Source: Geomobilibacter sp964432205 (lineage in GTDB: Bacteria; Desulfobacterota; Desulfuromonadia; Geobacterales; DSM-12255). From it: 64,000 nucleotides of DNA. Both the position numbers and the translations under genes were made by a program. Positions 59,457 to 64,000 of the stretch are shown one piece after another; within the stretch, counting starts at the first letter, position 1, and every line of letters begins with the position of its first letter. A model generated the notes under the pieces. The model was not told the origin of the DNA. It made no database searches and saw only the letters and a list, made by a program, of their open reading frames with translations. The stretch lies in the NCBI GenBank assembly GCA_964432205.1, contig CAYSMK010000026.1:6213-70212 (forward strand), given 5' to 3'.

Positions 59457-61175
59457 ATGGTGAGGCGAAGAGTGAAACCGATTCATGAGCGTCGAATAAT
59501 TGTTACCTGTGCTCTAGCAGTGGCTGGGGCATCAATGCTGATTCTTGGCGTTTGCGGCAGCACCAATGCGTTCGAGATTCCCACCGAAGGCGAGGATGTC
59601 TCAATCCACTGGGACAACAACTTCAGATACACCTTGGCACAGCGTCTCAAAGGGCAGGACAAGGATATTGTCAATAGTGTCAACCACGATGATGGCGACC
59701 GCAACTTCGATGTGGGCTTGGTATCGAGCCGACTGGACCTCCTTTCCGAGGCGGACCTGGTCTACAAAAAGGATTATGGCTTCCGGTTGAGCGGTGCCCT
59801 CTGGTACGACCCGATCTACAAGGCAAAGCTGGACAACCGCTCACCCCAGACCTCGAACCACTTAGAAAACGGTCAACCGTCTACCGGCTTGAACCAGTAC
59901 ACCAAACGCCGCTTTGGGGGGCCGGACGGAGAACTGCTGGACGCCTTCGTCTTTGGCAAGCTCGATATCGGCGATGTACCGATTAGTGTCCGGGCCGGGC
60001 GCCACACAATCTATTGGGGCGAGGCGTTTTTTCCGGCAGCCGGTGCTAACGGCATTTCCTATGGTCAATCGCCGCTTGACTTGGCCAAAGCCCTGGCCAT
60101 GCCGGGCGTCGAGTTGAAGGAGATCTTCCGGCCACTGAATCAGGTTTCGGTCCAGATCCAGCCGACCAATGAACTCACCATCGCCGGGCAATATTACCTT
60201 GAATGGGAGTCAAACATCTTTCCCGAGGGGGGGAGTTATCTGGGTATGGTAGACGGTCTCCTGAATAGCGGGGAATCCTTCATCCTTGCCCCGGGATTTC
60301 AGATACCTAACGCAGGGGATCGCAGGCCAAGCGATATGCGCGACTGGGGGCTGAAGGTAAGTTACAGCCCAGAATGGCTGAACGGGACCCTCGGATTATA
60401 TTACCGCAACTACTCCGACAAGATGCCGCAGGTATTGGGGACTAACTATATCAGCCCGGCTCCTGGCCTCCAACTACCGACCGCATTTTCCTATGATTAC
60501 AAATCAAACATCAGTCTGTACGGGATCAGTTTTGCCAAACAGATCATGGGGATCAGCGTCGGCTCGGAGTTCTCCTACCGCCGTAATACGCCGCTGGCGA
60601 GTCAATGGTTCGCACCTGTTGGCGCGCGTGGCGACACCATGCATGCAGTGGTGAACTTCCTGACGCTGCTGCCCAAGACTCCCGTGTTCGATACCGGCTC
60701 CGCCATTCTGGAGTTTGCCTACGGCCGTTGGAACCGGGTCAGTGAAAATGGTCAGTACTTCACCGGCCGCCCCGGTACCAATATCTTGGGCCAGCCCACC
60801 AACCTCGGCGTCGGCCACGCCACCAGGGACAACTCCACAGTAACGGTCAACCTGGTGCCGGAATGGAAACAGGTCCTGCCAGGAGTGGACATGGCAATGC
60901 CGCTCAACTTCTCCATGGGGATGCACGGCAATTCAGCGGTCGCCCTCGGTGGTGCGGAAGGCAGCGGCAGCTACAGTGCCGGGCTCTCAATTGACGTCTT
61001 CGCCAAATACAAGATAGATCTCACCTATGCCAGTTTCTTCGGCAAGGTGCATCCGGATGCACAGGGTCAAGTTATGCCGCCAGGACTTGAGGGCGCTGGG
61101 CAAGGCGCAGGAGATCCGATTGCCCTGCTCAGTGACCGCGATCTTTTGTCCCTGACGCTAAAAGCCACATTCTAA
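59457..61175 (+). CDS. DUF1302-family outer-membrane beta-barrel protein
   Basis: 572 aa from ATG 59457 (MVRRRVKPIHERR), after AAGGAGG; the frame's earlier ATG at 59412 lacks a ribosome site. Signal peptide at ~15-40 (ALAVAGASMLILGVCGSTNA). The DUF1302 start is typical: FEIPTEGEDVSIHWDNNFRY. Then come alternating amphipathic strands (VSVQIQPTNELTIAGQYYLE, WLNGTLGLYYRNYSDKM) and a C-terminal DLLSLTLKATF ending in Phe, the barrel-assembly signal. Members of this family are encoded with DUF1329, Ycf48-like and RND proteins, as here, and are thought to take part in hydrophobic-compound or lipid transport across the outer membrane. Exact substrate unknown. Confidence 0.9.
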   Translation: MVRRRVKPIHERRIIVTCALAVAGASMLILGVCGSTNAFEIPTEGEDVSIHWDNNFRYTLAQRLKGQDKDIVNSVNHDDGDRNFDVGLVSSRLDLLSEADLVYKKDYGFRLSGALWYDPIYKAKLDNRSPQTSNHLENGQPSTGLNQYTKRRFGGPDGELLDAFVFGKLDIGDVPISVRAGRHTIYWGEAFFPAAGANGISYGQSPLDLAKALAMPGVELKEIFRPLNQVSVQIQPTNELTIAGQYYLEWESNIFPEGGSYLGMVDGLLNSGESFILAPGFQIPNAGDRRPSDMRDWGLKVSYSPEWLNGTLGLYYRNYSDKMPQVLGTNYISPAPGLQLPTAFSYDYKSNISLYGISFAKQIMGISVGSEFSYRRNTPLASQWFAPVGARGDTMHAVVNFLTLLPKTPVFDTGSAILEFAYGRWNRVSENGQYFTGRPGTNILGQPTNLGVGHATRDNSTVTVNLVPEWKQVLPGVDMAMPLNFSMGMHGNSAVALGGAEGSGSYSAGLSIDVFAKYKIDLTYASFFGKVHPDAQGQVMPPGLEGAGQGAGDPIALLSDRDLLSLTLKATF

Positions 61176-61191
61176 CAAAAGGAGGAACGTC

Positions 61192-62547
61192 ATGTTGATT
61201 CGAAACAGTCTGCTGGCAGGTTGCCTGACACTGGTCAGCGCAGGACTGGCCATGGGGGCGGTATCAGCAGAGGAAGCAGCACAACTCGGCAAGCACCTGA
61301 CAATGATCGGGGCCGAAAAGGCCGGTAACAAGGAAGGTACAATACCGGAATTCACCGGCGGGAATACCAAGTCGCCTCCCGGCTACAAGAATGATGGCTG
61401 GCGGCCCGACCCGTACGCAGGAGAAAAACCGCAGTTCTCGATTAGCGCCAAAAACATGGCCCAGTATGCCGACAAACTTTCAGAGGGCGCCAAGTCGATG
61501 CTGAAGAAGTACCCGAGCTTCCGCATGGATATTTACAAGACCCATCGCTCTACGGCCCATCCCAAGTATGTCCAGGAAAACACCAAAAAGTGCGCAACGA
61601 CCGCCAAAATTACCGACAATGGCCTGGCCTTTACCGGCGCCCATGCATGCTACCCATTCCCCATTCCGAAGAGCGGCATCGAAGCGATCTGGAACCACAA
61701 CCTGCATTACGAAGACGTAACGTATAAGGAAAGGTACCGCTCTTATACTGTGGATGCCAACGGCAGGGCGACCATGCAGAGCGAAGGAAACGTCAAACAG
61801 GAGTTCCCTTATTGGGACCAGGCAAACCCTAATTCTAAAGATTTCTACAGGCTTAAGGTCAATTATGTCGGTCCGGCCCGCCGGGTTGGCGAGGCGTTCC
61901 TTATCATCGATCCGATCAACTATGCCAATGATGCCCGGAAAGGGTGGCAGTATCTGCCGGGCCAGCGGCGCACGAAACTGGCGCCGGAACTCAGCTTCGA
62001 TACCCCCTGTTCCATCTACGGCGGCCAGACGACATGGGACGACCTGTTCCTGTTCAGTGGTTCTCCGGAGCGTTACAACTGGAAACTTGTCGGCAAGAAA
62101 GAGATGTACATACCGTACAACGATTACAAAATGCTGTACGAAGTCGATCATGAAAAGGAGCTGTTGAAGGGGAAACATCCTAATCCGGATCTGGTCCGTT
62201 GGGAACTGCATCGCGTCTGGGTTGTGGAGGCCACCCTGAAGCCGGGGAAACGCCACCTGTACCACAGGCGGGTGTACTACCTGGATGAGGACAGCTGGAG
62301 AGCAGCCGCTGCTGACCAGTATGACGCCCGCGGCCAGCTCTACAGAATCGGTTTCAACTTCGTAGCCCCCAGTTACGATTCGCCCTGCATGTTCGGGGAT
62401 GCCTTCTATGTTCACGATCTGCTCACCGACTCGTATGCGATCAACGCACTGCCGGTACGTGGCAAGACAGGGATCATTCACGGCAGCAAGGCCTACCCGG
62501 CAAAGGAATGGACACCAGATGCTCTGGCAGGGGAAGGCGTAAGGTAA
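61192..62547 (+). CDS. DUF1329-family periplasmic protein (LolA/LolB-like fold)
   Basis: 451 aa, ribosome site AAAGGAGG. Signal peptide (NSLLAGCLTLVSAGLAMGAV). Family signatures: GAEKAGNKEGTIPEFTGG near the start, FPIPKSGIEAIWNHNLHY, YLPGQRRTKLAPELSFDTP, then DDLFLFSGSPERYNWKLVGK and the late HRRVYYLDEDSW. DUF1329 proteins adopt a lipoprotein-localisation-like half-barrel, suggesting they carry a hydrophobic ligand between the outer-membrane DUF1302 protein and the RND pump. It starts 16 bases after the DUF1302 stop. The first Cys is within the signal peptide and not an obvious lipobox. Confidence 0.92.
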   Translation: MLIRNSLLAGCLTLVSAGLAMGAVSAEEAAQLGKHLTMIGAEKAGNKEGTIPEFTGGNTKSPPGYKNDGWRPDPYAGEKPQFSISAKNMAQYADKLSEGAKSMLKKYPSFRMDIYKTHRSTAHPKYVQENTKKCATTAKITDNGLAFTGAHACYPFPIPKSGIEAIWNHNLHYEDVTYKERYRSYTVDANGRATMQSEGNVKQEFPYWDQANPNSKDFYRLKVNYVGPARRVGEAFLIIDPINYANDARKGWQYLPGQRRTKLAPELSFDTPCSIYGGQTTWDDLFLFSGSPERYNWKLVGKKEMYIPYNDYKMLYEVDHEKELLKGKHPNPDLVRWELHRVWVVEATLKPGKRHLYHRRVYYLDEDSWRAAAADQYDARGQLYRIGFNFVAPSYDSPCMFGDAFYVHDLLTDSYAINALPVRGKTGIIHGSKAYPAKEWTPDALAGEGVR

Positions 62548-62596
62548 TTATTCTTCCTGAAGGTTAGCGTAATAACCTGATTAGTAACTAAAAAAA

Positions 62597-62633
62597 GGTA
62601 CTCCCGTTTGATAGGGACGCAAGCGGGAGTACC
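62597..62633. terminator. Hairpin between DUF1329 and Ycf48-like genes
   Basis: GGTACTCCCG / CGGGAGTACC, 10-bp stem. On the plus strand no T-run follows. On the minus strand seven T follow, so as a terminator it would stop antisense transcription; on the mRNA it could act as a partial barrier or stability element. Confidence 0.5.
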
Positions 62634-62680
62634 TCTCTGAAAATAACGGCTAGATATGATCTGGAGACCTGGAGATAGAT

Positions 62681-63787
62681 ATGAAATCAAGGACAATTAT
62701 CATGGCACTGATGGCGGCTATTATTGTGCCAGCATCCCTCGCCTTTGCCGTTACTACTTTTCAGGATGTTCTCGATGCACCCGCCCTTAAGAGCAGACAT
62801 GCCGACAAGACCCTGCTCATCAGCGTCGCCATGGCCGGGACGCGGGTGGTGGGCGTCGGCCAGCACGGCCATATCGTCTATTCGGACAATCAGGGCAAAA
62901 GCTGGACCCAGGCAACGGTGCCGGTCAGCTCCGACCTGTTGGCCGTGCATTTCCCGTCACCGCAGAAGGGGTGGGCAGTCGGCCACGACGGGGTGGTGCT
63001 GCACAGCGCCGATGGCGGGGCCAACTGGGTAAAGCAGTTCGACGGCCGGGCCGCGGCCCAGGTCCTGGTCGGCCATTACATGGGCACCAACAGCTGCGGC
63101 ACCTGCCACGACCCGATGAATACGCCGGTGAGCGCACCCGGCGGGCAGCAGACCGCGGACATGATGGCGGAAATCAAGAAATTCGTCGATCAGGGGCCGG
63201 ACAAGCCGTTCCTGGACGTCTGGTTCGAAAGCGACACCACCGGCTTCATCGTGGGCGCCTTCAACCTGATCTTCCGTACGGTCGACGGCGGCAAGAGCTG
63301 GGCCCCCTGGTACGACCGGACCGACAACCCTAAACGTTTTCACCTCTATGCCCTCCGCCCGGTAGGCAAGGATCTGTTCATCACCTCCGAACAGGGGACC
63401 GTCTTCAAACTGGATCCGGCAAAGAAGCGGTTCACGGCGCTCAAGACCTCCTATAGCGGCACCTTTTTCGGCGTTACCGGCAAGCCCGGGGCGGTGATCG
63501 CCTTTGGCATGCGGGGCAATGCCTTCAAAAGCGGGGATGGCGGCGCTACTTGGCAGAAGGTCGAGACCGGCGTCCCGGTCGGCCTGATGGGTGGCACCGT
63601 GACCCCTGACGGCAAGATTGTCCTGGTGAGCCAGGGGGGGCATGTCCTGGTGAGCAGCGACGACGGCAGCAGCTTCGGCCAGGTGAAGATCGACCGGCCG
63701 ACCCCGGCTGCCGGGGTGGCCGCCATTGACGGCAACACCCTGGCCCTGGTCGGTCAGCGGGGCGTGAAGGTGCAGGCGATCAGGTAA
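62681..63787 (+). CDS. Ycf48/BNR-repeat-like exported protein with a CXXCH motif
   Basis: 368 aa. Signal peptide (IIMALMAAIIVPASLAFAV). Repeated propeller blades: GHIVYSDNQGKSWTQATVPV, VVLHSADGGANWVKQFDG, LIFRTVDGGKSWAPWYDR, AFKSGDGGATWQKVETGV, HVLVSSDDGSSFGQVKID, with the S-x-D-x-G-x-(S/T)-W Asp-box. It thus resembles the Ycf48/Hcf136 and sialidase-type propellers found in DUF1302/DUF1329/RND operons. Unusual: residues 139-143 read C-G-T-C-H (NSCGTCHDPMN), a c-type heme attachment sequence, in a loop before IKKFVDQGPDKPFLDVWFES. If heme is attached, this is a cytochrome version of the protein. Role: accessory to the RND transporter encoded next. Confidence 0.88.
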   Translation: MKSRTIIMALMAAIIVPASLAFAVTTFQDVLDAPALKSRHADKTLLISVAMAGTRVVGVGQHGHIVYSDNQGKSWTQATVPVSSDLLAVHFPSPQKGWAVGHDGVVLHSADGGANWVKQFDGRAAAQVLVGHYMGTNSCGTCHDPMNTPVSAPGGQQTADMMAEIKKFVDQGPDKPFLDVWFESDTTGFIVGAFNLIFRTVDGGKSWAPWYDRTDNPKRFHLYALRPVGKDLFITSEQGTVFKLDPAKKRFTALKTSYSGTFFGVTGKPGAVIAFGMRGNAFKSGDGGATWQKVETGVPVGLMGGTVTPDGKIVLVSQGGHVLVSSDDGSSFGQVKIDRPTPAAGVAAIDGNTLALVGQRGVKVQAIR

Positions 63788-63804
63788 CGACCTGAAGGCG
63801 TATT

Positions 63805-63897
63805 AACAGGGATGAACAGGATACACAGGATAAGACCAAAGATCTTTTGGGGTTAAAAGTTCAAGACTTTCATCCTGTTCATCCTGTGCATCCCTGT
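63805..63897. repeat. Imperfect inverted repeat, dispersed-repeat type
   Basis: AACAGGGATGAACAGGATAC (from 63805) is nearly complementary to ATCCTGTTCATCCTGTGCAT... (to 63897), with a GATC-rich loop. Each arm is itself built of CAGGAT-type units. Similar CAGGGATGAACAGGAT elements are common between genes in related bacteria (recollection, not a search). Confidence 0.55.
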
Positions 63898-63958
63898 AAA
63901 AAACAGGTTTCTCCGGGTCTTTGAAGCATGATTTCCGGGAGAAACAGGGAGAACTGAC

Positions 63959-64000
63959 ATGGCAGTGGGAATGGGAAAAACAGAGGAAATGCCGGTCGTC
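63959..64000 (+). CDS. Start of probable RND/MMPL-family transporter (cut by window end)
   Basis: ATG 63959 after AGGGAGAAC begins MAVGMGKTEEMPVV and runs out of the window. Only 14 residues are visible, so the assignment rests on the neighbourhood: DUF1302, DUF1329 and Ycf48-like genes are normally followed by an RND/MMPL membrane transporter. Treat as provisional. Confidence 0.45.
   Translation, partial: MAVGMGKTEEMPVV

Overview
The window looks like a chromosome segment of a Geobacter-like bacterium (Desulfuromonadales/Geobacteraceae). This rests on gene content, not on a search: cydAB, ComEC next to a REC-GGDEF regulator and hisS, a PilZ protein followed by a UGA-containing GrdB-like selenoprotein, and a DUF1302/DUF1329/Ycf48/RND outer-membrane operon. 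The backbone is GC-rich. Several short stretches are strikingly AT-rich, above all the two Rhs toxin/immunity tips.

Layout. (1) 1-9568 is ordinary backbone: cydA end, cydB, an exported protein, comEC, REC-GGDEF, hisS, then the divergent selenoprotein/PilZ pair. (2) 9569-9643 is tRNA-Gly(GCC). Its last 23 bp recur exactly at 58005-58027 and bracket a genomic island of about 48.4 kb. The left end carries a tyrosine integrase and a frameshifted excisionase-like gene. (3) 11.5-22.2 kb holds the island's small cargo: a ~1 kb stretch that looks like a large structured RNA followed by an unfamiliar 224-aa protein, an RHH protein, an XRE regulator, a poly-G-frameshifted lipoprotein, two more lipoproteins, a receiver protein plus a relic of a second, an IS21-type remnant, an ImmA-type metallopeptidase, an IS3-family element and an IHF-like protein. 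(4) 22.9-43.5 kb is a secreted Rhs locus: a Gly-rich exported protein, a 4858-aa LamG/Ig/FN3/YD protein ending in an M15-type peptidoglycan peptidase, its probable periplasmic immunity protein, then an orphan second Rhs core (a ~3.06-kb repeat of the first) ending in a zinc phospholipase-C-like tip with a 3-TM probable immunity protein. (5) 43.7-45.3 kb is a two-gene caspase-like protease plus 4-TM unit. (6) 45.4-55.9 kb is a tightly packed export operon (HEAGH membrane protein, PBP4-like peptidase, beta-propeller protein, rhodanese-like protein, dockerin protein, cohesin/PASTA protein). (7) 56.4-57.7 kb holds an RNA-polymerase alpha-CTD-like HTH protein and small genes up to attR.

Beyond attR lie a tRNA-type terminator and a decayed second tyrosine integrase in the same geometry, so this tRNA site has been used more than once. 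The backbone resumes with a promoter/TetR-type operator and the DUF1302-DUF1329-Ycf48-RND operon, cut by the window edge.

The points most worth following are the structured RNA + 224-aa protein unit, the caspase/4-TM pair, the duplicated Rhs modules with a shared cassette-end repeat, and the alpha-CTD-like island protein. All functional statements come from reading motifs; no database search was possible.
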